From NCBI GenBank assembly GCA_023053545.1, contig JAKZAN010000002.1:2588375-2652374 (forward strand): a DNA stretch of 64,000 bases. Direction: 5' to 3'. Below are positions 23,049-35,644 of this stretch, in pieces (the stretch's first letter is position 1; each line of letters begins with the position of its first letter). The stretch is from Lepidurus packardi. Its lineage: Eukaryota; Arthropoda; Branchiopoda; Notostraca; Triopsidae. Under the pieces are notes generated by a model, which was not told the origin of the DNA, did no database searches, and saw only the letters and a list, made by a program, of their open reading frames with translations. The translations under genes and the position numbers were made by a program.

Positions 23049-24429
23049 ATGCTCGGAGATACGATCTGGCGAAGAGTTTCTTTTGTGAACCATTTAGAGT
23101 TGGAGTTTACTGGTAGCGTCTCCAAGAATGCTATCGCAATGGGAGACGTTGACAACGACGGTAAAAACGAGTTGATCGTAGGCAACCAATCCGGAGATTT
23201 GGCTATTTTCAAAGGCAGAGGCGTGAAACCATGGAGAAAGGCCGTCGAGTTAGGCATGATCACAGCTATTGGTGTTGGCGATCTTTGTAGCTTAGGCCGA
23301 AATGTTTTGGTTGTCATCAACGGTGAAGGCTGGTGCTATATTTTCAATTTTGGCGTACCGGACGACATCAGAGACGAAGAAATTTTGGTTGTCAAGCCTA
23401 TGCATACTCAGCGAATTCCTGCCAACGTCAAAGTCTTGCTTTTGGGCGACGTTAATGATGATGGAGTCACCGAGTTGGTGATTGCACTCACCGATCGTGT
23501 CGTGCGGAGTTACCAGTGGGCCACTTTATCCACAAGTCCAATGTCAGGCAAGCTTATTGGCCTGAATAAATGGGAGTTTGCGAATCAGATTGGAACCGTT
23601 ACTATGAATGCCATGTCGGATGGGAGTCAGTCTTTGTTAGTTGCCCATCCTGGTGGAACTTTTATTCGCTTAAAGTCAAAACTCGAGTCGGATGATGCAA
23701 GCGAACAGTCGTAAGATCAGCGTTTGTTAATAAACTTGAATACTTGTAAGTAACGCGATTTCTTCAAAATTAGAGAATTGCTTTCCAAGATGTCGATAGA
23801 CTACCATCCCTTGTCTTCCATGAATATGCGGAATCCAAACGTCTCCACTGAAATAATTGGCAATATTGCGAATGCGAAATCACAAGCCGGTGGAGCACCG
23901 TATGCAGTAGCGACGTTAGATGGAACTCTTATGTTTGTCCAAGACGAAGAAATCTTATGGTAAAAACAAGCTTCCTTCTGTTTAACCCTTCGAATCATTT
24001 TTATATTGTCTCCACCAAAGGTCAATTCAGGTGGCAGATCATCAGTTATTCGCGTTATGCAAATTAGACATAACTGGAAATGGCAATGAGGAGATTATAG
24101 TCTGTTCCTGGGATGGACACACTTACATCATCAACCAGAACAAGCACACGGTGCGGTTCCATTTCGAGCAACCCGTTTCGACCTTCTTGGCTGGGCATTA
24201 CACGTTAGATGAAAAAGCGGTGCCTTGCTTGGTATACGTAACCTTTGGCAACAAAATTCACGTGTATTACGATATTCAATTGCCCTGTATGGTGATTCGT
24301 GATTTTAAGCAAGTCATGAAAACAACTAAAGGAGCTGCTGAGGCCTTAGCTGGCTTGCCTTTAGACACCAATAACCCTCAACATCTCAAAGAGCTTTATA
24401 AGTACTGTTTGTACGGCATGGGTGAGTAG
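23049..24429 (+). CDS. ITFG2: ITFG2, KICSTOR complex component
   Basis: Three exons (23049-23710, 23774-23959, 24021-24429), with introns of 63 and 61 nt, encode 418 aa. It belongs to KICSTOR, which brings the GATOR1 complex to lysosomes and restrains mTORC1 when nutrients are low. FG-GAP-like calcium-loop motifs are seen in GDVDNDGKNELIVG, GDVNDDGVTELVIA and DITGNGNEEIIVCSWDG. Family landmarks TDRVVRSYQW, IGNI, LDGTL and VADHQLFALCKL are in order. The second acceptor is CCACCAAAG/GTC; the nearer CAG would break the frame. An open frame extends upstream into IMMP2L, but family homology starts at 23049. It is convergent with ARMT1, 107 bp between stops. Confidence 0.95.
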
Positions 24430-24536
24430 GGATGAACTAACTGTAATCCGCATCGTAGCTTATTACAATAGAAAGACCGTAAAAATGGGACTAGAGATGC
24501 AATGAATGGGTCAAATTTCCCTTCAAGGTTGTTTTT

Positions 24537-26153
24537 TTAAGCCCTATGGTGACAAAATTGAATTACACCAAAATCGCCTGAAGTTAACCACTGTTCACTT
24601 TGGGCTTGCAAGACATCCTCTTGACCCTCCTGTAACCCAACTACTACTTCTGCTTTGAGGGTGCGTAGCGCTACAAGGGGGGCAGGGTAGAAGCCTTGTA
24701 ACGCCTGGTAGAAAGATGTGATGGTGGGCCATTGCAAATCGCCCGTCAGTTTACGGTAATTTAGGTCGCCTTTAAAAATCAGCAAATCGCATTCACCTAG
24801 CTGGGCATACAACGTTGGACGAAAAGTTATCATCTCGCAATATTTGTGGGGCAGAGTCCAAAACAGGTCTTCTACAACGACCCATGTTTTGTCCGCCAGG
24901 TACTTTTCCCAGCGTGCAGCTAGTTTGGGTAAAACTCTGAAGTATTTTTCTGCAGAATCTTTGGGATTGCCCTTGAGAACTTCCAAAGCGTAGTCGATGT
25001 CGAATTTCGTGGTATCGGACAGAAACCAGGGCTGTGTTTTGACATATATTTGTACGTGTGAGAATAATTTAGAGGTGCATAAGTAGTCCGCCAGCATGAA
25101 ATCTGAGAGTAATTCCAGTCCGGCATTATCCAAAACCAATCCTAAAGAGACATGAGTTTATTTAAAGGTTTCCAAAATTGCACGCCGTACAACGCAAATT
25201 GCCATACCTAGGGTTGAGCAGGGTTTGGCAGTAATGTAGTTCCATATGTCCGTAGTTTCGTTTACAATGATGTTAGATTTAAGATGGTTTAACTGCTCTA
25301 GAGGCTCGGGATGTGAAGTGTGCAAGGCACCAGCACTGATGGATAAATCATTGCGGTTTGCCCAAAGTGAAAGCTACCAAAATAGCAAATTATATTAGGT
25401 TCAAATGATGATCTATTTTTTCTACTTCAACAAATTGGTTAAAGTGCCGCGAGTTTTTTAAACCGTCGATTACGTCATCAGGCACACTTGTCAGAATCGC
25501 TAGCAAATGATGACCCGTAATCTCGATTGTGCCTAAGCAATGCTCCAATGCTTCCGCCTTTTGATGGAAGAACGGATCAAGAGCTTTCAGTGAAGTGCTA
25601 GATATATGAGGGACGGTTTTACTACCCAGAGTTTTTAGAATAAATTCTTCTTACCTTTCCTCGAAAGCCTCCCATACCTTCCTATACATATAGCATTCAA
25701 CAAGTAACCAAGCTGAGTCAAACCAGCGGATTTCGCTACCACTTTCCTCTTTACTTCTTAAGGCGAGGTAGTCATTCCATAACATAGTATCGGGACTCAA
25801 ATGTTCAATCGGGCCAATCGGTTTGTTCGTTTGTATACAACTTCTCAGTTTTGACAGCTTCCCAATTACATCTTTCAATTCTTCTTTAGCAGCCTATACA
25901 GAAATGAGGTTCGATTTCTTATTTTTATCAAGCTGTCGAACTATTCAAATTATACTAAGTCAAATCTAAGTGCAATATTTTCCCGTTCCCGACACAAGTA
26001 ATCAATAACTTTTGTTAGGATGATTGGCATTCGATCCTTGACCGTCTTGTAGGCGAAGGTTCTACCGAAAAGAAAAACTTTAAATAATATTTCCGAGAAA
26101 AGAGACGTGAGTTACCCTTTGAATTTCGCCGAAAGGGCTGGTGGAGCATTCAT
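24537..26153 (-). CDS. ARMT1: Damage-control phosphatase / acidic-residue methyltransferase ARMT1 (DUF89)
   Basis: Six exons (26153-26116, 26061-25956, 25893-25655, 25597-25426, 25373-25208, 25141-24537) encode 441 aa, the same length I recall for the human protein. DUF89 proteins are metal-dependent phosphatases acting on damaged sugar phosphates; human ARMT1 was also reported to methylate PCNA. Active-site elements are SLWANRNDLS, the VLDNAG box (metal-binding Asp and Asn) and FKGDLNYRKL. Exon 1 encodes MNAPPALSAKFKG and joins TFAYKTVKDR. The acceptor at 25598 is preferred because the upstream alternative would leave a 33-nt intron; both keep frame. The gene is divergent from glia maturation factor, 265 bp between starts. 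Confidence 0.96.
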
Positions 26154-26418
26154 GCTTTTTTACGAATAATATAAAAAGAACGAGATACAGATAGAAGGCT
26201 ACCGCCGTCTTGTCATTGCATCTGTTTCTCGTGTGGGTGGGATTTTGGGAGGAGTGAGAGGCGGGGTGTGAGGACACTAAACGCTGCCTTTCGCTTTGTT
26301 GGATTAAATTAGCATTTTGGGCGTAGTTCTCTTCGTCCAGCGCTCGTCACGAGGTGAGATAGGTAAGAAAGCGCGGAAGTTTTGGGGGAAATGGTATGTT
26401 AATGAACTTTTGTATAGC
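26154..26418. promoter_or_regulatory. Bidirectional promoter of ARMT1 and glia maturation factor
   Basis: Only 265 bp separate the two start codons, so both promoters and 5' UTRs must lie here. No TATA box is obvious. This is typical of broad housekeeping promoters. Confidence 0.6.
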
Positions 26419-27013
26419 ATGTCTGTTCCGGTTTGTGACATTGACCCTGCCTTGAAAGAAGAGCTCAGGAAGTTTCGTTTCCGCAAAGCAGACAACAATG
26501 CCGCCATAATTAGTAAGCGTTAAGGACTATTATCCGTATAGTTTAGAACTAATTTTATTGTAGTGAAAGTCGACAGAGAAAAGAAGCTAGTATGTCTTGA
26601 AGAAATGCTAGAGGTGATACTACTCTTTTATTTCATCCCTATATGATTCATTTAATAATGCTTATCTTTAAAAAGGATGTTGATGTGGACGAATTGCGTG
26701 GTGCTTTGCCCGAACATCAACCCCGTTTTCTGGTATATAGCTACAAAATGGACCATGGCGAGGGCAGAATTTCCTTTCCGTTATGTTTCATTTATAGTAC
26801 GCCAAGAGGTAAAACGTATAATATAAAAATACATAAATATATTTACTAAAAATACATTGTGCAATGATAATAGATTGCAAACCCGAGTTACAAATGATGT
26901 ATGCTGGGACCAAGTTGTCACTAGTCAAAGAAGCCGATATGACCAAAGTTTATGAAATCAGAGAATTAGAAGAATTAACTGAAGAATGGTTGCATTCCAA
27001 ACTTTCACGCTAG
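26419..27013 (+). CDS. GMF: Glia maturation factor (ADF/cofilin family)
   Basis: Four exons (26419-26512, 26564-26613, 26676-26808, 26874-27013) encode 138 aa; vertebrate GMFs have about 142. GMF binds Arp2/3 and removes actin branches. Landmarks run in order: [56 protein letters not shown], and [17 protein letters not shown]. The frame is open upstream of 26419, but the family N-terminus ([19 protein letters not shown]) sets this start. Introns are 50-65 nt. Confidence 0.97.
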
Positions 27014-27418
27014 TTAGCGCCAAACGATTCCCCATATAACTATTTTTGTGTGGGTTTTAACCAACATTCTAAATTTATTAGTTTCGACTATTTGACATGG
27101 TGTTTCTTACGCAAGCCATAAGCTACCTAATTCATGTAACGCTTTTGTTTCAACACATTCGTAATTGCGGACCAATCTTTCTTCTAACAGTTCATGAAAT
27201 ATATCTTAAGTCTTTGACGGAGGAATTTTTGGAAAATTAGCCGGTTTTGAAGACAATATTGGGATACTTCTACCGTGGGAAAAGCTATACATCCATTCAA
27301 CATGCAGTTTCGAACTGGCGCCAATAAAGAGATTAAATTTAACATCGCTTGATGCCGCTGTTGTTTGTTTATTGTTAAGCGTGTTCTGTAGTTTGTGGGT
27401 GGAAAAATAGGAATTAAA
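27014..27418. other. GMF-ACTR10 intergenic region
   Basis: 405 bp. It must hold the GMF 3' UTR and the ACTR10 promoter. I see no other feature. Confidence 0.5.
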
Positions 27419-29041
27419 ATGCCTTTCGAAAGCTTAGGAGTTCATAACGAAAAACATGCTATTGTCGTGGAATTAGGTTCTGCTTATACAAAGTATAAAT
27501 AGATACTATTCTCCAGAAAGACACCTTTTCATCGCATTCTTTACAGGTGTGGTTTTGTTGGAGAGAACGGCCCCCGCTTTATAGTACAGTCGAAAATAAC
27601 AGACTCTGCTAATAGTAATGTAGATAAGTCTGTTTTTAAGTATTCAAATATTGAGGAGTTATATCGCAATCTAATTAGCATATTCCATAAGATCTATTAC
27701 AAGTAAATAACCGCAAATTGACTTTACGAGTTTACACGCCGCTCCGATGACTCATTGTATTCTATTTGCAGGTATCTTTTAGTAAACCACAGAGATAGAA
27801 GGGTAGTAGTTGTTGAAAACATTCTTGGGGCTTCTGAGATAAGAGACACACTTGCTAAAGTACTATTTATCCATTACGAGGTTAATAGACGACAAAAACA
27901 AACTTCCTTTGAAATTCTTTGTTAATATTCTGTTATAGGTTCCGTCAGTTCTCTTCGTACCGTCCCATTTGATGGCAGTTTGTACGCTTGCTATTCCAAC
28001 TGCTTTAGTTATGGATGTGGGACACGAAGAAGCAGTGCTTCTGCCCATATGTGAAGGAACCCCCCTTATTCATGCCTGGCAAGCATTGCCACTAGCTGGA
28101 AAAGCTGTCGAAAGGTTAATAACCAGTTTTCTAATATACTTTTGACTAATTTATTGGTTTATTTTTTGCTTAGGAACCTTGAGTCTGTACTTATGCTTCG
28201 AAGCAAAGTCACCTGCTTTGTCACCCCGGAAAAGGAGTTAGCTTTATGCGATTCCGGTTACGTTATAGACGCACGTACACTGGAAGATATAAAAGGTAAA
28301 ACTTGGTATCCATAGCTAAGTTTTGTGTTTCTGTAACAAATCTCTGTCATAGTGCGAACTTGTTTTGTAACGTCATACTCGCGCGCACGGCAGCTTCATG
28401 AATCCAGAACGCGTGATGACGGCCCTGCTCCACCAACTTCTCCGTCTCCGTTTACCTACCCTGTTAGCGGTAAGGGGCTACTGCATATTGAAGGCAGCGT
28501 CCGGGAAGAAGCCGCGGAAGTCTTATTCGACCTTGACAGTGACTTCATGTCCCTTGCTACCATGGTTCTCGATTCCATTATCGCTGTACGTTTTGTTTAT
28601 CATCCCCACTAAGTTGTCTGAGAAGGTATCTCTCTACAGAGTCCAATTGATATGAGGGTGCGTTTAGCCGAGAATATCTTGATCATTGGTGGTACTGCAA
28701 TGCTTCCTGGGTTTAAAGCACGTCTCATGGCGGAACTCAAACACCTAATGCAACATTCGCGATACAAGGACAAGATTACGATAAAGTGTTTTAAGGTGCA
28801 TCGGCCTCCTGCCAAAGAAAACTACGTTGCCTGGCTTGGAGGTAGCTATTTTTTTTAGGGTTAGAAAACCCGATCAACATTTGCAAGTCTCGAATGTATG
28901 CTTATTACAGGAGCCATTATTGGAGCAACTGAAGCTGTGGCAGCCAAAAGTGTCTCCAGAGAAGCGTACTTGCAAATGAAGCGAATTCCAGACTGGTCGA
29001 ATCTGGCCGATAATGGCAAAGAAATGGATCGTGCTGGCTAA
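27419..29041 (+). CDS. ACTR10: Actin-related protein 10 (Arp11), dynactin pointed-end subunit
   Basis: Eight exons (27419-27492, 27547-27702, 27772-27880, 27939-28114, 28174-28295, 28353-28585, 28640-28841, 28911-29041) encode 400 aa (human about 417). Arp11 caps the pointed end of the Arp1 filament in dynactin, the dynein cofactor. It starts MPFESLGVHNEKHAIVVELG, the nucleotide-loop region of the actin fold. Conserved stretches are VLFVPSHLMAVCTL, ALVMDVGHEEAVLLPICEG, IKVRTCF, ENILIIGGTAMLPGFKARL and WLGGAIIGA near the C-terminus. All introns are GT-AG and below 70 nt. The model gives one continuous frame. Confidence 0.95.
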
Positions 29042-30025
29042 AAATTACCCGTGATCTTTATTGGTTATTAAACTTTCCATTGGTTTTTGCTTTGCGAAAG
29101 TTCTGTTACGAAGCAGTGCTGAAAACTCTTCGGAATAGAACTTTCGTACCAAATGTAAACTTGCTATAACAATATAATTATTAAACTCTAAAAGCTCATT
29201 TTTATTGCCTTGTATTATTTAGACTTACCGTCTATCCACGGCGTATCGAAATTAATGAAGGATGAATAATTAGCGCTAGTGTTCTGATTATTTAGTCCAT
29301 TCAAACGACGCGCGTTTTGACGTTGCCAAATTTTTAAACTAATTTTGTTTAATGATATAATTAGCAGAAAACATATTGTTAAAACATACCTTCAAGTTGT
29401 GAAATTTTGCGCATTTGCAAAGCCATAAACAAATTCCTCTCAGATAGGTTCGCTTTTCATATCTCGATACAGGTTAACAAAGCTCCGAACTTCCAAAGCG
29501 AGTCTATCCTAGCATCAATTGTGACGTCATGATCAAAACATTGCACAGCTGATGTACGAAGGAGATGACAAAAGGGAGAATTCGAGGAATTGTGTGAGGT
29601 AGAAAATAGTAGCAAATTGAGGTAACTGTTTAGGATTCTTAAACTAACCTCAATTAGCCAGATTGACTTGAACTGAAGCCCTTGTTTTTCCTTGTGCCTT
29701 AAACGTAAGTTTAGTTAGCTCACCTTTCCGCTTTGCTGCTGTTCTGTAACAACTGTTATTGCGTACATATTTTCCTTTAATGCCACGCGTGGAACAACTG
29801 AACGTTTAGAGCGAAACGAAATAGACAAGTTTTGTCACCCTAGCTCAAAACGTAATCATTACGCCGTTTTCGCGTCCCAAAGCGCCTCGTTGGAGTGGGA
29901 ATCACGGAGAATTGGTAGCAATACTGGCCTCGAGCGGAGAGTCTGATGACGGTGGAGCCTCTCCGCCACCAAGAAAAAGGCAGCGTGTAGGGGTTTCAGC
30001 CAGCTCGGGAACAGTTTCTGCCAAC
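29042..30025. other. ACTR10-WDR26 intergenic region and WDR26 5' leader
   Basis: 984 bp. The WDR26 frame is open from about 29829 but has no ATG before 30026. A possible non-coding leader splice (donor near 29705, AAAC/GTAAGT; acceptor CACCCTAG near 29841) would fit. No other gene is supported. Confidence 0.5.
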
Positions 30026-32402
30026 ATGCAGCAAGCGAAAAACGGCTCAAGTCTGACTGACGCAAGTAATGGGAGCAACGAAGGCTACGAAGAGTCCTAC
30101 GATGCCCTGTTAGCTCTCAAAGAAGCTGCTGGACAACGAGATTTGCTCCCTTATGAAGAACTAGATGGACCGCTTCTACCAAGTCCCAAACCTCTCTCAA
30201 AAATGGATTCAGACATCGTTCGACTAATTGGGCAGCATCTGGCCAGCATTGGTCTGAAGTAAGTACACCATTTTCTTATACTTTTTTTTTCATGTCGACT
30301 CTTTTAAAAAAAAAAGAATCTTCCTTATAGTCGAAGTGCGGAGGTTCTTATGCAAGAATCAGGCTGCAAATTGGACCATCCAGCCGCCGCCAAGTTTTGT
30401 CAACATGTTATGGATGGAGAATGGATGAAAGCTGATATAGATTTAATGGAACTGAAAAGTCTGTTAGCTTCTCCCAGCAGTCTCATGGTAGTAAAGTCAT
30501 TGTTTGCTTGGATTTGTCAAAAATCAATATTTGCCAATAATTTTCAAAATTTCCTAGGAGATGAAGTTTCTTCTCCATGAGCAAAAGTACCTCGAATACA
30601 TAGAAGATGGGCGTTCATTGGAAGCTCTTAACGTCCTTCGCCATGAACTCACTCCTTTACGTCATAATGTACAACGAGTACACGAGCTTAGCACGTAAGT
30701 TTTACCAAATGTAGAAAGTTCAGTTATGGGCGTCTTTTTTACCTCTTTATTTCGTGCCAGATTCATGATGTGCTCTGGGCCCGAAGAGCTACGCAGTGTA
30801 AGCCAATGGAAGGGGAAAGGTATAATTTCCAGAACTGTTTTAATGGAAAAACTACAGCGCTTTCTGCCACCCAGTATCATGTTACCACCTAAAAGGCAAT
30901 TTGAAATCCTTTTTTTGGGGTCCCGGTTGTTATAAAGTGGGTTATTTTCTAGGTTGTATTCCTTGTTAAACCAAGCTGTTGAACTGCAAACGGAACGCTG
31001 TCCGTACCACAACACTAAAGCTTCCACTTTCCTTCAAAATATTTCTTTGCTAAATGACCACATTTGCTCCAAGTATGCTAAGCATGTTTAATTCTACATA
31101 TTAATGTTTCCGGTAATATTCTAGGGAAGACTTTCCGAGCGAAACTGTGCAAGTGCTCAATGACCATTGTGATGAAGTCTGGTTCTGTCGATTTTCACCA
31201 GACGGCACCAAATTAGCGACTGGCTCGAAGGACTCGAATGTCATGATATGGACAGTAGATCCAGTAAAAAAAGTTATACCACTGTGACCTAAAAGTCCTT
31301 AAGATGTTCTTTTCCCCCATTTTCCTTTAATGTTTAGAAAACACTGACAGTCTCTCATTCACGTACCCTGGAAGGACATCAATATGGAGTTGCGCATTTG
31401 TCTTGGAGCCCTGATGGCACTTACTTAGTAGCATGTGGACCCGATGATTGCCCAGAATTTTGGTTGTGGCATGTGGAATCCGGGCAATTGAAAGTCAAAG
31501 CCACCCACGCCACAGAAGATTCACTCACTTCATGTGCTTGGCATCCTGACGGAAAACGTTTTGTTACCGGTGGCACGAGGGGCCAATTCTATCAATGTGT
31601 AAGCGTTTCCCGTCAGTTCATTGTGATCTGTGATTAATTCGTTTCCTTGCGGTAAAGGATTTGACTGGGAACGTTCTGGAGTCGTGGGAAGGCGTTCGAG
31701 TTCAATGTCTGGCGTATAAACATGATGGTCGTACAGTGTTGGCTGCGGACACCCACCACAGAATCAGGGGTTACAATTTTGATGACCTCACGGACTGCAA
31801 TATGTAAATTTTTATTAACTTTGTGCTCATTTGAATTGTTACCACTATCTTTTGATAATATACTAGATTGCAAGAAGACCATCCAATCGTGTCTTTCACG
31901 GTCAACCAAACCGGAAGATTAGCACTTCTCAATGTGGCTACCCAAGGACTACATTTATGGGATTTGCAAGACCGAGTTTTGGTCCGTAAATTCCAGGGTT
32001 TGACCCAAGGGTTTTACACAATTCATTCTTGCTTTGGTGGCATGCACGAGAATTATGTGGCGAGTGGAAGCGAAGGTAAGTTCGTTATTTATTTACTTAT
32101 TTGAAATTAAAATTGCTAAATGAATTGTGTAATTCCTAGATAATAAGGTTTATATATGGCATACCAAGCGAGAAACACCACTGGTTACATTAATGGGGCA
32201 TAGTCGTACCGTTAACTGTGTGTGTTGGAACCCGGTAATTCCTCAGATGCTGGTTTCAGCCTCTGATGATGGTACGGTGAGAGTTTGGGGCCCTGCGAAA
32301 GAAGCATCGGCAGCTCAACAGAGTAATTCACTGGGAGAGAGCAGACGGTTGTCGAGAAATGGTAGCGGAGCTCCACATTCGCTCTCCAAGAATGTCGTTT
32401 GA
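30026..32402 (+). CDS. WDR26: WD repeat protein 26, GID/CTLH E3 ligase subunit
   Basis: Ten exons (30026-30258, 30331-30490, 30558-30694, 30761-30895, 30953-31072, 31125-31263, 31338-31598, 31658-31803, 31867-32075, 32140-32402) encode 600 aa from ATG 30026. WDR26 is a scaffold and substrate receptor of the CTLH ubiquitin ligase. A LisH motif ([17 protein letters not shown]) and CTLH region (to about residue 220) precede about six WD repeats. Examples are [13 protein letters not shown]-like [35 protein letters not shown], and [12 protein letters not shown]. The intron at 30896-30952 is GC-AG. The start is the first in-frame ATG, but an upstream coding exon cannot be excluded. Confidence 0.94.
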
Positions 32403-33259
32403 TTGGTTGGTGCGCGCAAGGTTATGCTTTTGTTTATTTTTTTTTTTAGACTTTTTTGTTTAAAAAAGACAACTATCCTTAAGTAAAGTTACGAAGTGAA
32501 AGCAAGATAATTAGAAAAAAGTCGCTTGAATGGAAGGATTGTATGTTTGGGAGGGAAAGTTGGGGGAGAAAACCCTTTTTTAATCCTTCGTCAACCCAGG
32601 ATGCAAGAAGTCGCGGTAGTTATCCATTTTCTCTGATTGGCCTATAAACCGTGAAAAACATTGCTTCAGATTATATTGTATATACGCGAGTTTTCTATTT
32701 TCCCCCCTTTTTTGGTCTTGTAAAACACCCGTTTCTGCAGTTTTTCGTCCAAGTTTTCGGAGAGATGGGGGGTTTGGGGAAATAAGTAGTGGTGATTGCT
32801 TGCTACGGGCGCCCTGGAGCATGGTCGTTTAGATATACAACTGCTAATCAATATCATCCAATGCAAGTGTACTTGGTATAACGGCTAACGCAATTAGTTG
32901 TGGTTATTCAAACTCTTTAATGTAGCAAGCAGATCAGTGAAGAATGTGGGGAGTAAGAGAAGGGAAATGTTTTTCAAAGTATGATGGAATGCTGTATGCA
33001 AGCAGTTTCTATAAAATAGGAAAATAAGTGGCAATAGTGCGTATTTCGATTTCATTTTCCATATTTTGAATACTTGAATATGGAAGTTCCTGAAACGTAT
33101 AAAACAAGCCTATTCTGTAGTGAAGGGTCTTGAGATCGTCGAAAAAAGCGCTCATTTCTTTACCAGCTTCTGGCGGTGTGTTTTGGGTGAAATTTTCGTC
33201 TATTTTTGAGAAAAAATCTAGTTTTGAAACACACTAGTTCCGCATTCTTCATATCGGAG
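32403..33259. other. WDR26-PAF1 intergenic region
   Basis: 857 bp. Holds the WDR26 3' UTR and the PAF1 promoter. Contains a T-rich run near 32440. No gene seen. Confidence 0.5.
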
Positions 33260-35193
33260 ATGCCTCCAACCGTTAATCCTCCTGGTACTGCTGATAAAAG
33301 ACGTCCGGGAAGTGAACGAAGGTAAATTTTTTGTGGCGTCTCCGCTTGTTTGTTTGGTCTATTCAATTTTTTGCAAAGGCAAAGCAAGTTAATTATATTT
33401 TCGCACATTATCTATAGGACGGATGTAGTTTGTCGCGTGAAGTATTGCAACACCTTGCCAGACATTCCATTTGATCCGAAGTTCATTACTTATCCTTTCG
33501 AAACTAACAGGTAAAGTTGTTTTAATTTGATATATTTGAAAGAAATACTTGATTGTTTTTGGCTTCAGATTCATTCAATACAATGCCACTTCTTTGGAAC
33601 GTAGTTATCGCTATGAACTACTGGCAGAACACGATTTGGGAGTTACGATTGACCTAATTAATCCATTAACTTATGTCAACGATCCTAATGCCAAATTGGA
33701 TCCTGCAGATGAACGATTATTGGAAGATGAAATGCACACGCCTCAAGATTCAAAACGCTCAATGCGCCATGCCAAGAACGTATCATGGTTGAGGCGGACG
33801 GAGTACATCTCTACCGAAGCCACACGTTTCCAACCTATGACTATTGACAAGGTGGAAGCCAAAGTTGGTTTCAGCATTAAAAAATCGTACAGGGACGAAA
33901 ACATGTATCTGGACCATGACAGTCAAATTAAAGCCATCGAAAAAACATTTGTAGACGCCAAGCGATCTATTGAGAAACACCATAGTAAGCCTGGTGTTAC
34001 TCCTGTCGAAATCTTGCCCGTGTTTCCAGACTTTAAGGTAATAACCATGAATCCGAACTACATTTTCTAACTTTCTACGTTGAAATAGTTATGGAAGTAT
34101 CCTTGTGCGCAAGTTATTTTCGATGCTGATCCTGCTCCCGCTGGACGATCCCTACCTGCGCAGTTAGAAGAAATGTCCCAGGCTATGATTCGGTAAAAAT
34201 GAGCTAATTTAACCTGAACAAAATATAAAGAACATTTTGTGGCTATTAAGAGGTGTGGTGGACGAGACTGGAGAGCAATTCGTAGCCTATTTTTTGCCAT
34301 CTGCCGAAACTATTGAAAAACGCAAGCGTTTCCGTGAAATGTCGAATGATGATGAATATTTCGGGGATGACGAATACGATTACCGCATGGCAAGGCAGTA
34401 TCACTGGAATGTGAAAAGCAAAGCTTCAAAGGGTTACGAAGAAAATTATTTCATGGTGTTCCGTTCGGACGCTGTATACTACGACGAATTAGAAACCAGG
34501 TTTGCTTTAACAAAATTTTTCCTATTATATTTAAATTTTTTTATTTTATTTTTAGGGTGCGTTTGACAAAGCGTCGTCCGAAAACTGGCACGCCTGCCTT
34601 GTCATCCTCCAGACTGGTGGTAAAACATAGACCGGTTACTGCACGGGAACATCGAGCGTTTCGTCAGCGAGAAAAGAACTTGGAGCCTCCTGGTAACGAA
34701 GAAGAAGAGGAAGTTGACGACGAAGAGGATGAGTTGGGATTGGATGAAGAAGGTGGCAATAAAAAAGAGACTCAAAAGACTAAGGGAGATGGGGAGGAAA
34801 AAGCAGGTAAATTGTACCGCTATGTCTTTATTTGTTGTAGCTAAAGTTCGATCTTTTCCGTTTATAGATGGTAGTGAAGATGAGACACGTAAGTCAAGAT
34901 CGCGCTCGGCATCTGGCTCTCGTTCCAGGTCATCAAGCGCGTCTTCTAATGCCTCGGCATCATCCAAGGCTTCATCAGCCTCGGGATCGGCTAAATCTCG
35001 CTCTCAGTCGCCGGCTTCCGTCGCTGGATCTAAATCACGGTCCGCTTCGCCATCCGGAAGCGAAGGGGGAAGCCCCGCAGCCAAGTCTGGAGACAAAGAA
35101 GGCGAACGGGAAGGAACTCGGGCAAGTTCTTCGACAAGCCGAAGTAACAGCAGCAGTTCCAGCGCAAGCAGCAGCGAAAGCGATAGTGATTGA
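33260..35193 (+). CDS. PAF1: RNA polymerase II-associated factor 1 (PAF1 complex)
   Basis: Seven exons (33260-33321, 33418-33510, 33569-34037, 34089-34192, 34251-34499, 34556-34806, 34868-35193) encode 517 aa. PAF1 is a core subunit of the Paf1 complex, which couples Pol II elongation to H2B ubiquitylation and H3 methylation in the nucleus. Diagnostic segments are [65 protein letters not shown] and [11 protein letters not shown]. The C-terminus is acidic, then Ser/Arg-rich, ending SESDSD, as in other animals. A likely poly(A) signal AATAAA is at 35341. Confidence 0.97.
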
Positions 35194-35644
35194 ATTGCGT
35201 ATTTTTTTTTTTTTAGCTTTCTATTTGACGCTGTGAAATATAAAAAGTTTCATTTCTGGTAAGACAACCTGTGGAACTTGTACTTTTGAATAATTTAGTT
35301 TATTGTTATTAATTTAGGTTATTTAAGTTAATTTTTTAACAATAAAGGTTCGTTTTTAAAGCAAAGTCAGTCGATTTGCGTAGTAGCAAGTTTACTTTCA
35401 AGTCGACTAGCAAGTGCTGCCACCATGTGTGGTAGTGGTGAGTAATACAATCAATAAAACAGAACAGTTTGCTAGTTCCGCAGAAAGCGTAGTGCTGTGA
35501 ACTTGTGTCCCTGTTTTTATTTTCGTTTAAATGGAATAAGGTGATATTCATAGTTAAGCTGTTGAAGTCATCACGTACTCTTCCCGAAGAAAGGTGTTAG
35601 TAACATTGGATCCTAGACAGCTAAACGAGTGGGAGCAAGAAGCC
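35194..35644. other. PAF1-unc-76 intergenic region
   Basis: 451 bp with the PAF1 poly(A) signal AATAAA at 35341-35346. The rest presumably holds the unc-76 promoter and leader. Confidence 0.5.
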
